A DNA stretch of 64,000 nt from Saccharomonospora cyanea NA-134 (GCF_000244975.1 NZ_CM001440.1:5344302-5408301); one strand, 5' to 3'. Numbered from the stretch's first letter, positions 7,843 through 17,700 are shown. The notes: generated from the sequence alone by a model not told the origin. Translations and numbers: made by a program.

Positions 7843-8931
7843 TCAGCGCTCCACGTCACCCCGGATGAAGCTCTCCACGGCGTCGCGGGCGGTCGAGTCG
7901 TCGTACTGCTTCGGCGGCGACTTCATGAAGTAGGACGACGCCGACAGCAGCGGGCCGCCGATACCGCGGTCCTTCGCGATCTTGGCCGCGCGCACCGCGT
8001 CGATGATGATGCCCGCCGAGTTCGGCGAGTCCCAGACCTCCAGCTTGTACTCGAGGTTCAGCGGCACGTCACCGAACGCGCGCCCCTCCAGCCGCACGTA
8101 GGCCCACTTGCGGTCGTCGAGCCACTGCACGTAGTCGGACGGACCCACGTGCACGTTCGCCTTGCCGAGGTCCCGCTCGATCTGCGAGGTGACGGCCTGC
8201 GTCTTGGAGATCTTCTTGGACTCCAGCCGCTCCAGCTCCTTCATGTTCTTGAAGTCCATGTTGCCGCCCACGTTGAGCTGCATGGTGCGGTCGAGCTGGA
8301 CACCGCGGTCCTCGAAGAGCTTCGCCAGCACGCGGTGGGTGATGGTGGCGCCGACCTGCGACTTGATGTCGTCACCGACGATCGGCACGCCCGCCTCCTC
8401 GAACTTGGCGGCCCACTCGGGGTCGGACGCGATGAACACCGGGATGGCGTTGACGAACGCCACTCCCGCGTCGAGCGCGGCCTGCGCGTAGAACTTCGAC
8501 GCCTCCGAGGAACCCACGGGCAGGTACGACACCAGGACGTCCACCTCCGCGGCGCGCAGCGCCTCCACGACGTCGACCGGCTGCTCGTCCGACTCCTGGA
8601 TAGTCTCCTGGTAGAACCGACCGAGCCCGTCGAGCGTGTGCCCGCGCTGCACCGTCACGCCGAGCGGCGGGACGTCGCAGATCTTGATGGTGTTGTTCTC
8701 GCTGGCGAGGATCGCCTCGGAGAGGTCCTGTCCCACCTTCTTCGCGTCGACGTCGAAGGCCGCGACGAACTCCACGTCCCCTACGTGGTACTCGCCGAAC
8801 TGCACGTGCATCAGCCCGGGCACGCGCGAGCTCGGGTCGGTGTCCCGGTAGTAGTGGACCCCCTGAACAAGCGACGCCGCGCAGTTGCCGACGCCAACGA
8901 TGGCCACCCTTACGCGGCGGTTCTCGCCCAT
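7843..8931 (-). CDS. ino1: Inositol-3-phosphate synthase
   Basis: The 362-residue product matches the actinobacterial myo-inositol-1-phosphate synthase, which converts glucose 6-phosphate to inositol 3-phosphate with NAD. That is the first step to phosphatidylinositol and mycothiol. The N-terminal nucleotide fold shows [10 protein letters not shown] (residues 9-18). Later come [17 protein letters not shown] and the lysine-rich active-site block [15 protein letters not shown]. Length fits the family (about 360-367). A GGAGA site lies before ATG 8931. The neighbouring PadR gene and the downstream gene order equal the mycobacterial Rv0046c-Rv0047c region, so PadR is a likely regulator. Confidence 0.97.
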   Translation of the reverse strand: MGENRRVRVAIVGVGNCAASLVQGVHYYRDTDPSSRVPGLMHVQFGEYHVGDVEFVAAFDVDAKKVGQDLSEAILASENNTIKICDVPPLGVTVQRGHTLDGLGRFYQETIQESDEQPVDVVEALRAAEVDVLVSYLPVGSSEASKFYAQAALDAGVAFVNAIPVFIASDPEWAAKFEEAGVPIVGDDIKSQVGATITHRVLAKLFEDRGVQLDRTMQLNVGGNMDFKNMKELERLESKKISKTQAVTSQIERDLGKANVHVGPSDYVQWLDDRKWAYVRLEGRAFGDVPLNLEYKLEVWDSPNSAGIIIDAVRAAKIAKDRGIGGPLLSASSYFMKSPPKQYDDSTARDAVESFIRGDVER

Positions 8932-8989
8932 GCCGGTATCTCCTTACTAGTCATTGCTGGGTACTGATGCCGAGCGGCGGCGATCCGGT

Positions 8990-9532
8990 TCAGCCCTGCT
9001 GTCCCCGCTGCTCGGCCTGTTCGTGCGCGATGAGCTCATTGAGCCAGCGCACCTCCCGCTCACTGGCCTCCAGCCCGAGCTGGTGCAGTTCACGGGTGTA
9101 GCGGTCGATCTTCTCCTCGGCCCTGGCCAACGCTGCCCGAAGGCCTTCGCGACGCTCCTCGACGCGGCGGCGCCTGCCCTCGAGAATTCGCATCCGCACG
9201 TCGGCCGGAGTCCGGGAGAAGAAGGTCAGGTGGACCCCGAAGCCCTCGTCGTCCCAGGTCTGCGGACCGGCGTCGGCGAGCAGTTCGGAGAACCGCTCCT
9301 TGCCTTCGGCGGTCAGCTTGTAGACGCGCTTGGCGCGCCGGTTCCAGCCGGTGGTCACCTCAGCGGACTCCTCCACGATCAGCCCTGCGCGAAGCAGCCT
9401 CCGCAGGGTCGGGTAGAGCGAGCCGTAGGAGAACGTGCGGAACATGCCGAGCGTCTCGTGCAAACGCTTGCGCAGCACGTATCCGTGCATCGGCGCCTCG
9501 TGCAGCAGCCCGAGGATCGCGAGCTCCAGCAC
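8990..9532 (-). CDS. PadR-family transcriptional regulator
   Basis: A 180-residue protein with an N-terminal winged helix (LELAILGLLHEAPMHGYVL, then FSYGSLYPTLRRLLRAGLI) and a C-terminal helical dimerisation domain (residues about 100-175) rich in Arg and Glu. GTG 9532 is chosen because AGGAGG lies 6 nt before it and the family begins with LELAIL; an upstream in-frame GTG at 9547 would be part of that ribosome site. It precedes ino1 by 58 nt on the same strand and shares this place with Rv0047c of Mycobacterium tuberculosis. It may control ino1 and itself. Confidence 0.92.
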   Translation of the reverse strand: MLELAILGLLHEAPMHGYVLRKRLHETLGMFRTFSYGSLYPTLRRLLRAGLIVEESAEVTTGWNRRAKRVYKLTAEGKERFSELLADAGPQTWDDEGFGVHLTFFSRTPADVRMRILEGRRRRVEERREGLRAALARAEEKIDRYTRELHQLGLEASEREVRWLNELIAHEQAEQRGQQG

Positions 9533-9621
9533 AGTGCACCTCCTCACGGAACGTTCCGAGCGACCCCCGGCGTTGGTGTCATGGGGCCGCCACGTACCGA
9601 GTACCCAACCTAGCGCGCATT

Positions 9622-9638
9622 TATATCGCGCCGATACA
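9622..9638. promoter_or_regulatory. Imperfect palindrome in the padR/DUF5318 divergent region
   Basis: TATATCG and CGATACA arms (6 of 7 positions symmetric) flank CGC, in the only AT-rich patch between the two divergent genes. The minus strand reads a TATAAA-like -10 here. Position and shape fit a PadR autoregulatory operator. Confidence 0.4.
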
Positions 9639-9776
9639 TCGAAGTGGTGCAGCTAACCTCCACCCCACCTACATCAGGCGCACTGTTCATCGAATCGTTA
9701 TCGAAACATCGGCGTGTCCGGGCCGTTACCCAGCGTCGGGCCGCCCGTCCCGCGCCCTCGTGTCGGCAAGAAGCCG

Positions 9777-9782
9777 TACGCT
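9777..9782 (+). promoter_or_regulatory. -10 element for leaderless DUF5318 gene
   Basis: TACGCT ends 6 nt before GTG 9789, with no ribosome binding site in between. Confidence 0.45.
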
Positions 9783-9788
9783 GTCAGG

Positions 9789-10187
9789 GTGCGAAACCAG
9801 CGGCAGGTCGTCGACTACGCGCTCCAGCGCCGTGCGGTGCTGGCCGAGTACTACTCGGGCCGGGTCAGCACCCTTGACGTCTGCGATGCCACTCCGTACC
9901 TGCTTCGGGCGGCTCGGTTCCACGGAACCCCCAGCCCGACGGCGTGCCCGGTGTGCAGGGAAACCGCGCTGACGAACGTCGCCTGGGTCTACGGCGACGA
10001 GCTCCGGCACGCGGCGGGGTCGGCCAGGGCGCCGGAGGAACTCGACCGGATGGCGAACCGTTTCAGCGAGTTCACCGTCTATGTGGTCGAGGTGTGCCGG
10101 TCGTGCGGCTGGAACCATCTCGTGAAGTCATACGTCCTCGGAACCGGAGCCCCGAATCCGCCGTCCCGGAGGACCGCAGGTCAGTGA
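9789..10187 (+). CDS. DUF5318 family protein (zinc-ribbon-like)
   Basis: A 132-residue conserved actinobacterial protein of unknown function, the counterpart of Rv0049, always next to ponA1. It begins VRNQRQVVDYALQRRAVL. Two cysteine pairs, CPVC and CRSCGWN, about 58 residues apart, look like a zinc ribbon. No catalytic motif is visible. GTG 9789 is preferred to an upstream start at 9714 because family similarity begins there and a TACGCT -10 lies 6 nt before it, as for a leaderless mRNA. The link with a penicillin-binding protein suggests an envelope-related or regulatory role, which is only inference. Confidence 0.8.
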   Translation: MRNQRQVVDYALQRRAVLAEYYSGRVSTLDVCDATPYLLRAARFHGTPSPTACPVCRETALTNVAWVYGDELRHAAGSARAPEELDRMANRFSEFTVYVVEVCRSCGWNHLVKSYVLGTGAPNPPSRRTAGQ

Positions 10188-10294
10188 CACACGACACCGG
10201 CTGCACACTTGTTGCCACACTCGTTGCCGCAGGCGCACGTAGGTTCGGTTCGCAGAACGGCGTGTCAGCAGGCGCCGATCTGGGAGGGTCTTGA

Positions 10295-13280
10295 GTGAAC
10301 GACCAGGGAAACCATCACTGGCCGGAGGACGAACCGGGCGAGACGCGGTGGCCCGGCGCCGAGGGGCCGGGCGGCAGGTCCGCCGGCCCTCAGTGGCCGG
10401 CGAGCGACGACCGCCCGCGCGCACCTCGCCCTCCGGAACGCCGTCCCCCTCGACCGGCGCAGCCGGGTCGGCCCCCGCGGCCGCCCCAGGGCGCTCCACC
10501 GACCGGTGCGCGGCAACCGGAGCGGCAGCGTCCTCCTCAGAACCCGCAACGCCCACCACAGCCGTCACAGCCGCCTCAGGCAGGGCAGCCGCGACCCGGC
10601 GGTCCGGACCAGCGACCCGCAGGCCGTGGCCCCCGCCCCCAGGGCGCGCCGGGTGAACGCCCCCTGCCCCCCGCCGGACGCAGGCAGCCGCCCCAGTCGA
10701 CCGCGCGTTCCGCGAGCGGTGGCCCACCGCAGGGCGGCCGATAGGCCGAGCGCGCCTCCCGGTGGGCAACGTCCACCCCGGCGACCGGGCGAACGCCCCG
10801 GGGGACCCGCCGCGGCCGGCGCGGCAGCGGGCGCCGGAGCGCCGGCCTCCGGAGTCTCGGAGCGGGAACCCGAGCTCATCACCCACCGCGCGTACAACGG
10901 CACCACCGAAGGCCCCGGCGCCTACGACCAGTTCGACGACGACGGCTTCGACAGCGGCGAACGCGTCGAGGACCGCCACTACGAACCCGGCCTCGACGAC
11001 GTGGACGGCGACAGTGGTGACGGCGGTGACGGCGGTGAAGGTGGCGGCAAGAAGCGGAAGGGCAAGGCCGCCCTCACCCCGGCGCAACGCCGCAAGCGCC
11101 GCTGGAAGATCATCCGGCGCAGTCTCTACGCTTTCGTGGCCTTCTTCTTCGTGCTGCCCGCCACCGCGTTCGCCATCACCTACTTCCTCGTGGACGTGCC
11201 TTCGCCGGAGGACGTCGCCCAACAGCAGTCCAAGGTCGTCACCTACTACTACGCCGACGGCAAGACCGAGATGGGCCGCGACGTCCCGCCCGACGGCGGC
11301 AACCGCATCCTGCTCAAGCCCCACGAGATCCCGGACCACGTGAAGCGCGCCGTCTACGCGGCCGAGGACGCCACGTTCGAGACGAACCCGGGCTTCGACA
11401 TCAGCGGTATCCTGCGCGCGGTGTACAACCAGGCCACCGGCGGTGTCGGCGGCGGTTCCACCATCACCCAGCAGTACATCAAGAAGGCTACGGAGAACGA
11501 GGAGTACTCGCTCACTCGTAAGTGGACCGAGCTCGTCAAGGCGTTCAAGATGAGCAACGAGCAGTCCAAGGAAGAGATCATCACCGCCTACCTCAACACG
11601 ATCTTCTTCGGCCGTAGCGCGTACGGCATCGAGACCGCGTCACAGGCGTACTTCGGGAAGTCGGCCAAGGAGATCAACGTCTCCGAGGCCGCGTTGCTCG
11701 CCGGCATGATCCAGCAACCGGGCCGCTCCGAGAAGCCGGAGGTCCGTCAGCAACGCTGGGACTACGTCATGAACCAGCTGGTGGCCAACGGCTGGCTCAC
11801 CAAGGCCGAGCGCGACGCGGCGAAGCTGCCCGAACTCATCCCGCTGGAGGACTCCAGGCCCGAGGCCATCAGTGGCCCCGAACTGTTCATCCAGCAGAAG
11901 GTCAAGCAGGAACTCGAGGCCAAGGGCTATCCGGAGGAGAAGCTGCAGGCCGGCGGCTACAAGGTCTACCTCACGATCGACCAGAAGGCCCAGGAAGCCG
12001 CCGAGAAAGCCGTCGAACAGGTCATGGAGGGCGAGGATTCGAAGCTGATGGAGGCTCTCGTCGCCGTCGATCCCAAGACCGGCGGCGTGCGGGCCTACTA
12101 CGGTGGTCCGTACGACTCCGAGGTGGCGGGCGGTCAGTACGACTGGGCGTCGGCCCAACGGAACCCGGGCTCGTCGTTCAAGCCGTTCGACCTCGTCGCC
12201 CTGCTGAAGGAGGGCAAGGGACTCGGCGAGACCTACGACGGCAGTTCGCCGAGGATGTTCGGCGACCGCAAGGTGCGGAACTCGGGCAACGAAAGCTGCG
12301 GCACCAACTGCACGGTCGAAGAGGCCATGAAGCGCTCCATCAACACCGTGTTCTACGACATCGTCGTGAACGAGGTGGGACCGCAGGCCGTCGTCGACGC
12401 GGCGATGGCGGCGGGCATCCCCGAGAATGGCAACGGAGTCGACAGCAAGCCCACCATGCCGACCCTCGACGGCAACATCTCCATCGGCGGTGGCGACACG
12501 ATGGTCTCGCCCCTGCACATGGCCGCCGCCTACGCCACGTTCGCCGACAACGGCATGCGGCACGAGACGCACTTCGTCGCGAAGCTGACCACAGCGGACG
12601 GAGAGATCGTCTTCGACGAGACCTCGGAGGTCGCCACCGAGGGCGAGCCCGCCTTCTCCAGCGACCCGGCCGAGAGCAAGCAGATCGCGGGCAACGTCAC
12701 CAAGTCGCTCATCCCCGTGCTGGAGTACTCCGAACTGACCTGTGCGGGCGGACGCGCCTGCGCGGGCAAGACCGGTACGCACCAGTACGTGGACCCGGGT
12801 GGCGCCGTGGTCGATGAGAACGCCGAAGCCTGGATGGTGGGCTACAGTCCGCAGATCTCCGCCGCCGTGTGGGTGGGCACGGGCAGGAACGAGCCCATCC
12901 GGGACGCCGCGGGCAACCGGGTCTACGGCAGCGGGCTTCCGGGCGAGATCTGGAAGCTGTTCATGGACACCTACCACGAGGGCAAGCCGCTCCTGGAGTT
13001 CCCCGAGGTGGAGCCGATCGGCAAGATCCCCACCACACCGGTTCCCGAACAGCCGGAGCAGAACACGGAGTCGACCACCACGCCGCCCACGGAGGAGTCG
13101 ACCACCACGCCGCCCACGGACACCCCCGACAACACCAGCTCGTCATCGAACACGCCTCCCGAGTCGGAGGACGAGGACCCCGGCTACTCGAACCCCGGCG
13201 GGCCTCCCGAAGAGCCAGGCGGCGGTTGGGGGGACTGGTTCGGTGACCAGAACAACGGCAGAGGGGGCGGCGAGGAGTAG
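10295..13280 (+). CDS. ponA: Class A penicillin-binding protein PonA, with apparent frameshift near 10742
   Basis: Bifunctional peptidoglycan synthase. The reading starts at GTG 10295 (GGAGGG 6 nt upstream) with a Pro/Gln/Arg-rich cytoplasmic tail of about 150 residues, then meets TAG at 10742-10744. The rest continues in another frame to 13280. Removing one base near 10742 joins RPPQGGR-type and PSAPPGGQRPPRRPGERPGG sequences into one protein of about 994 residues. After the tail come a membrane span (nt about 11130-11190), the glycosyltransferase domain with catalytic Glu in AAEDATFE (nt 11364) and GGSTITQQ, then the transpeptidase with SSFK (nt 12171), SIN and KTGT (nt 12768), and a Thr/Pro/Gly-rich tail. 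Position equals mycobacterial ponA1. The shift may be a base error or a real mutation. Confidence 0.85.
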
Positions 13281-13314
13281 CCGACGGGGCCATAACCCCC
13301 TGAGCAGCGACACG

Positions 13315-13320
13315 TAACAT
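13315..13320 (+). promoter_or_regulatory. -10 element for leaderless GT87 gene
   Basis: TAACAT ends 7 nt before GTG 13328. Confidence 0.4.
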
Positions 13321-13327
13321 TCGCGAC

Positions 13328-14932
13328 GTGTCCAGCGATATCCATGGCCCGCCTTCTGCCCCGACGCCCGACACCGCGTCGCTGGACGCCACGCAGCGGG
13401 AGGTGCCGAGTTGGTCCGACCCACTCGCCCAGGCGGCCACCCGCCCCCTGGGCGGACCGCTGGGCACGCACGCCGCTGTGGGCAGGCACTGGTTCTGGAC
13501 ACCGCTGCGGGTGTGCCTCCTGCTGGCCGTCCTCGCCCTGACCGCCGGCTGGTTCGGTAAGGCCGCGTGCATCCAGCAGTACGTCACCGACGACGGCGAC
13601 GCCGAACTCGACTGGCGGTCGGGCAGGCAGTACGTGGCGATGTGCTACTCCGACATCGTCCCGCTCTACACCGCCGAACGGCTCGACGAGCCCGACTCCT
13701 TCCCCTACGCCACGAGCTGGGTGGAGAACGAGGGCACCGAGCACGAGCAGGTGCGGTACATGGAGTACCCGGTACTGAGTGGCCTGTTCCAGTGGGTCAA
13801 CGCGAAGCTGACACACGGCTGGACCGCCGCGGCCGAGTCGGGCTGGCTGCCGGGTGCCCTGCCCGTGGCGGTGTACTTCAACATCACGGCCTTCTTCCTG
13901 TCGGCGGCGTGGCTCGTCACCGTGTGGGCGGTCGCCCGGACCGCGCGGCGCCGGGTGTGGGACGCCGCCATCGTGGCCGTGTCACCGCTCGTGGTGGTAC
14001 ACGCGTTCACGAACTTCGACGCCCTCGCCACCGCCGCGGCGGCCACGGGCCTGCTCGCCTGGTCGCGCAGGAAACCGGTGCTCGCCGGAGTGCTGCTGGG
14101 TGTCGGGGCGGCGGCGAAGCTCTACCCGCTGTTCTTCCTCGGCCCGCTGCTCGTGCTGTGCCTGCGGGCCGGGAAGATGAAGGCGTGGGGCAGCACCGCG
14201 GGTACCGCGGTGCTCACGTGGGGCGTCATCAACCTGCCCTTCATGTTGTTCCTGCGCGAGGGTTGGTCGGAGTTCTTCCGTCTCAACACCCAGCGGGACA
14301 TGGACCCGGACTCGCTGTACAACGTCGTCTCGTACTTCACCGGCTGGCAGGGCTTCGACGGGCCACTCGCGCCCGGTGAAGCTCCCACGGTGCTCAACAC
14401 GGTGAGCGGGGCGCTCTTCCTCGCGCTGTGCGCGGGCATCGCCTACGTGGGCCTCTCGGCTCCTCGCAGGCCCAGGGTGGCGCAGTTGTGCTTCCTCGTC
14501 GTGGCGGCGTTCCTGCTCACCAACAAGGTGTGGAGCCCGCAGTACTCGCTGTGGCTCGTGCCGCTGGCCGTGCTGGCACTGCCGCGCTGGCGGCTGCTGC
14601 TCGGCTGGATGGTGGTCGACGCGCTCGTGTGGGCGCCCCGGATGTTCTACTACCTCGGCACCGGCAACAAGGGCCTGCCGGAGGGCTGGTTCCTCGGCAC
14701 GGTGGTCGTGCGCGACATCGTGGTGGTACTGCTCTGTGTACTCGTCCTGCGGGAGATCTACCGGCCTTCGCGTGACCTGGTGCGGGTCGCGGGCACGGAC
14801 GATCCCACCGGTGGTGTACTGGACGGCGCCGAGGACTCCGTGGTGCTCAGGCCGCGGCGACGGCAGGGCGGGGAGAGGCCCGAGCGCGGCGATCACAGCC
14901 TCGCGCGCAGGAACTCGATGTCGGCCGCCTGA
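13328..14932 (+). CDS. GT87-family (DUF2029) membrane glycosyltransferase
   Basis: The 534-residue protein has about ten membrane spans and the features of polyprenyl-phosphate-mannose-dependent mannosyltransferases of the GT-C fold. After the first span an extracytoplasmic loop holds the DIVPLY segment, and the family core shows VGAAAKLYPLFFLGPL and LTNKVWSPQYSLWLVPL. It corresponds to Rv0051, next to ponA1. It probably adds mannose to a lipid or wall glycan on the outer face of the membrane; the acceptor is unknown. The last 40 nt overlap the convergent nfo gene. GTG start is 7 nt after a TAACAT -10. Confidence 0.8.
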   Translation: MSSDIHGPPSAPTPDTASLDATQREVPSWSDPLAQAATRPLGGPLGTHAAVGRHWFWTPLRVCLLLAVLALTAGWFGKAACIQQYVTDDGDAELDWRSGRQYVAMCYSDIVPLYTAERLDEPDSFPYATSWVENEGTEHEQVRYMEYPVLSGLFQWVNAKLTHGWTAAAESGWLPGALPVAVYFNITAFFLSAAWLVTVWAVARTARRRVWDAAIVAVSPLVVVHAFTNFDALATAAAATGLLAWSRRKPVLAGVLLGVGAAAKLYPLFFLGPLLVLCLRAGKMKAWGSTAGTAVLTWGVINLPFMLFLREGWSEFFRLNTQRDMDPDSLYNVVSYFTGWQGFDGPLAPGEAPTVLNTVSGALFLALCAGIAYVGLSAPRRPRVAQLCFLVVAAFLLTNKVWSPQYSLWLVPLAVLALPRWRLLLGWMVVDALVWAPRMFYYLGTGNKGLPEGWFLGTVVVRDIVVVLLCVLVLREIYRPSRDLVRVAGTDDPTGGVLDGAEDSVVLRPRRRQGGERPERGDHSLARRNSMSAA

Positions 14933-15663
14933 CCCTCCTGGGGCGTCTCCACGACCACCGGCGCACCGGCCTCCCGCGCCACCGCGACGAGCAGCTCCGG
15001 GTCGATGGTGCCCTCGCCACCGACGACGTTCGCATGGCGATCACGTTGCGAGCCGTGGCCGTCGCGTGAGTTGTTGAGGTGCACGAGGTCGATCCGTCCC
15101 GTGATCGCGCGCACGCGCTCCACCGTCTCCGACAGGTCCCAGCCCGCGGAGTGGGCATGGCAGGTGTCCAGGCAGAACCCCGCGCCGAAGTCGGCGACCT
15201 CGTCCCACAACCGGGCGAGCACGTCGAGGTCGCGGGCCATGGCGCCTTCGCCGCCCGCCGTGTTCTCGATGAGCACGGGCACGCCGAACCCGCCCTGCTC
15301 CTCCTGTCGCTGGAAGAGCTTGCGCCAGTTCGCCAAGCCCTCGGCGGGGTCCTCGCCCCTGCGCACGTGCCCGCCGTGCACGATCAGTCCCCGCGCCCCC
15401 GTCTCGGCAGCGGCCGCGGCGTGCTGGGCGACCATCTTGCGCGAGGGGATCCGGATGCGGTTGTTGAGCGAGGCCACGTTGAGCACGTACGGCGCGTGGA
15501 CGTACACCGCGACGCCCGCGTCGGCCAGCTCGGTCGCCTGCGGGTGCGGCTGCGGCTTCTTCCAGCTCTGCGGGTCGGCGAGAAAGAACTGCACCGATTC
15601 CGCGGCTCGTTCCCGAGCAGTCGTCAGGGGATCGTCATCACGAACGTGCGCGCCGATCTGCAT
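14893..15663 (-). CDS. nfo: Deoxyribonuclease IV (endonuclease IV-type AP endonuclease)
   Basis: A 256-residue TIM-barrel protein of the endonuclease IV family, which cuts DNA 5' to abasic sites in base excision repair. Metal-ligand motifs are in order: VHAPYVLNVAS, IVHGGHVRRGE, IENTAGGEGAMA, CLDTCHAHSAGWDL, HLNNSRDGHGSQRDRHANVG-like (with V before G), and VVVETP near the end. All three-zinc positions seem kept. The start is ATG 15663: TACCCT lies 6 nt before it, as for a leaderless mRNA, whereas the open frame further upstream (to 15723) has no family similarity. The 3' 40 nt overlap the GT87 gene tail to tail. Confidence 0.9.
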   Translation of the reverse strand: MQIGAHVRDDDPLTTARERAAESVQFFLADPQSWKKPQPHPQATELADAGVAVYVHAPYVLNVASLNNRIRIPSRKMVAQHAAAAAETGARGLIVHGGHVRRGEDPAEGLANWRKLFQRQEEQGGFGVPVLIENTAGGEGAMARDLDVLARLWDEVADFGAGFCLDTCHAHSAGWDLSETVERVRAITGRIDLVHLNNSRDGHGSQRDRHANVVGGEGTIDPELLVAVAREAGAPVVVETPQEGQAADIEFLRARL

Positions 15664-15669
15664 CACCCG

Positions 15670-15675
15670 AGGGTA
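15670..15675 (-). promoter_or_regulatory. -10 element for leaderless nfo
   Basis: On the minus strand TACCCT ends 6 nt before ATG 15663. Confidence 0.4.
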
Positions 15676-15795
15676 ACGATTCCCGGCTCGCGGAATCGAG
15701 TACCGTGACCGTGTCCCAGACATTTGACCAAGATCACATCAACGGGAAATAGGGCGGGACGGGGACCGCACCCGAGAGTGAGGGCGACACGGCTC

Positions 15796-16554
15796 ATGGA
15801 AAGCGGGTATCGGCACATCAGGCGCATCGGCTCCACGGGACTGGCGCTGGCGGCAGCGGCGTGGCTGGTGTTTCCAGGCAGCGCGGCAGCACGGGAACTG
15901 GACCCCGTCTCCGCAGGTAGTTGCGCTACGAGACCGTCCGAGGAGAAGGACGAACCACCGTCGGAGAACCCCGACGAGCGGCCGACCGACACCGAGAGCG
16001 ACCCCGACGACAGCGGCCTGTCGGTCTCGCTGTCCAGCACCCTCCACCTCGGTGGAAAGAACACTTTGGTCGATCTCCTGAGTGGTGTCTGCGAGACCGG
16101 AAAGGACACCGTCGACGGACTCTTCGGACCCGTTCTCGGCGACGAAGAAACAACTTCTCCCAATCCGGGTGACACACCGCAGGATGAATTTGACGAAAAT
16201 GATCTGAACGCGGGCACCGAAGCACCCCATTCGCTCCCCGCTCCGGAAACCACGGCCCCCGAGAACGTCTCGGAAGCAGCTCCGACGTCCCATCCGGCCG
16301 GCTCGCCTCCGGGCACCGGGGCCGTGGGCGGCGGCTGGGGAGGGGTGAGCGTCGACCGCGCGCCAGGCGCCATCGACGCACCGCCCACCCAGCAGGCCGA
16401 AGGGAGCACGTTCAGCGCCGCGCCCCACGACTCGCGCGCCTCGCACGACGTCAAGGCCGTCGAGCGGCTGCCGTTGCTGCTCGCGGTGCTGTCGGTGGTG
16501 CTCGTGGCCGCCGCGCTCGCCCACACGTGGGCACGGCGGACGCTGCTGCGCTGA
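15796..16554 (+). CDS. Exported protein with C-terminal membrane anchor (unknown function)
   Basis: A 252-residue protein not recognised by function. It has a signal peptide (residues about 12-35, GLALAAAAWLVFPGSAAARE), a low-complexity acidic Ser/Pro/Thr/Glu-rich body, and a C-terminal membrane span followed by Arg (LPLLLAVLSVVLVAAALAHT). Two cysteines lie in the body about 55 residues apart. The end resembles that of the next gene (LPMLLAVVALAAVTAGLV), so the pair looks like diverged paralogues. Parts of the body use A- or T-ending codons more often than neighbours, a sign of relaxed selection. ATG 15796 is preferred; an upstream in-frame ATG at 15724 would spoil the signal peptide. Confidence 0.6.
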   Translation: MESGYRHIRRIGSTGLALAAAAWLVFPGSAAARELDPVSAGSCATRPSEEKDEPPSENPDERPTDTESDPDDSGLSVSLSSTLHLGGKNTLVDLLSGVCETGKDTVDGLFGPVLGDEETTSPNPGDTPQDEFDENDLNAGTEAPHSLPAPETTAPENVSEAAPTSHPAGSPPGTGAVGGGWGGVSVDRAPGAIDAPPTQQAEGSTFSAAPHDSRASHDVKAVERLPLLLAVLSVVLVAAALAHTWARRTLLR

Positions 16555-16667
16555 CGGGCGCCGCTCGGGCCGGGGATGTAGTCCAGGTCACTGTGATCCG
16601 ACGCGTCACCTTCCTCGGGTCCACGTCGTTGTGCTCATCGACGCATCACCGACAAGGGAGGACATCC

Positions 16668-17648
16668 GTGCGAATCGGCTCCACCACTCTCACCCGGGTG
16701 GCTCGCCGAACGCTCGCCGCCACCACGGCCGCGGCCGTGATCGGTGGTGCGGCGGTCCTCTCCGCGGGCACGGCCTCGGCCGCCACCGTGACGGCGGACA
16801 GCTGCACCTCGGTGGTCGGCGGCCGGGTCGGTGACGTCGTGGTCGTGGACGGCGCCGCCGTGTCCGAGCTGGTGCGGCAGGGCGCCGAGGAGGCCAGGAC
16901 CATCGTGGTCATCCACCACCTCACGATCTGGCCCAACCACCTCGCCAGGGAGATGGAGGACGAACACGTCGAGGTCGGCACCGTTCCCGACCGGCGCACC
17001 AGTGCCATCGACGGGGAAGTGATCGGCGCGGCCGTCCGGGACGCGCTGGAGGGCAAGGCCGGTCTCGGCGCCCTGCCCTCCACGCAGGAGACGACGCTCG
17101 ACACCATCGCCACGCGGGTCGCGCAGGCGTGTTCGATGACCGTCGAAGCCACCAACCACACCGCCCCGAGCGCGTCCAGGCCCTCGAAGGAGAAGCCGTC
17201 GGGCGAGGCGGGCGGCTCGGCGGACGACTCCCGCGGCGACGCCCCCGGGTCCGGCACGGTCGGCGGCAGCGATGACGGCCGTCGAGCCTCCCTGCCCGAC
17301 GGCGGCCTCCAGACCACGGGGGACGTCACGGCCGAGCGCCGCGACTACGGCGGCATCCCGGTCGCCGAGGCACCGGGTGCCGGGATCTCCGTTCCCGAGG
17401 ACCTGCGTTACGGCCCGGCGAGCGGCCTGCCCGGCGAGTTGACCACACCCAGGTACGGCGTCGTCGACGGCAACACGGGCAACAGCACACACGGGGCGGC
17501 CGACGTGCGCGACGCCGGCGAGGCCGACGCGCTCGCCACGCAGGACCGGCAACAGGCGGTGCAGCTCCCGATGTTGCTCGCCGTCGTGGCCCTGGCCGCC
17601 GTCACCGCCGGGCTCGTGCGTAGCTGGGTCGTGCGCCGCGCCGCCTGA
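16668..17648 (+). CDS. Exported protein with C-terminal membrane anchor, paralogue of the preceding gene
   Basis: A 326-residue secreted and anchored protein of unknown function. A signal peptide ends in AGTASAAT (about residues 35-42). A compact domain of about 110 residues follows (CTSVVGGRVGDVVVVDG to VAQACSMTVEA) and may be closed by a disulfide between its two cysteines. Then come a Ser/Gly/Asp-rich linker and a single C-terminal span ending in Arg residues. GTG 16668 has GGAGG 7 nt upstream; the open frame before it overlaps the preceding gene and is spurious. The pair lies just before rpsF. Function cannot be named; it looks like a cell-surface protein. Confidence 0.65.
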   Translation: MRIGSTTLTRVARRTLAATTAAAVIGGAAVLSAGTASAATVTADSCTSVVGGRVGDVVVVDGAAVSELVRQGAEEARTIVVIHHLTIWPNHLAREMEDEHVEVGTVPDRRTSAIDGEVIGAAVRDALEGKAGLGALPSTQETTLDTIATRVAQACSMTVEATNHTAPSASRPSKEKPSGEAGGSADDSRGDAPGSGTVGGSDDGRRASLPDGGLQTTGDVTAERRDYGGIPVAEAPGAGISVPEDLRYGPASGLPGELTTPRYGVVDGNTGNSTHGAADVRDAGEADALATQDRQQAVQLPMLLAVVALAAVTAGLVRSWVVRRAA

Positions 17649-17700
17649 ACCCCGTACTCGCTCGCCGAGGGGCGGAAACGGCCTGGTCACAAACCCCGGT

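Noticed and set aside
13286..13302. Small GGGG/CCCC hairpin after ponA as a terminator
   Set aside because: Only four pairs and no T tract; the next promoter follows directly.
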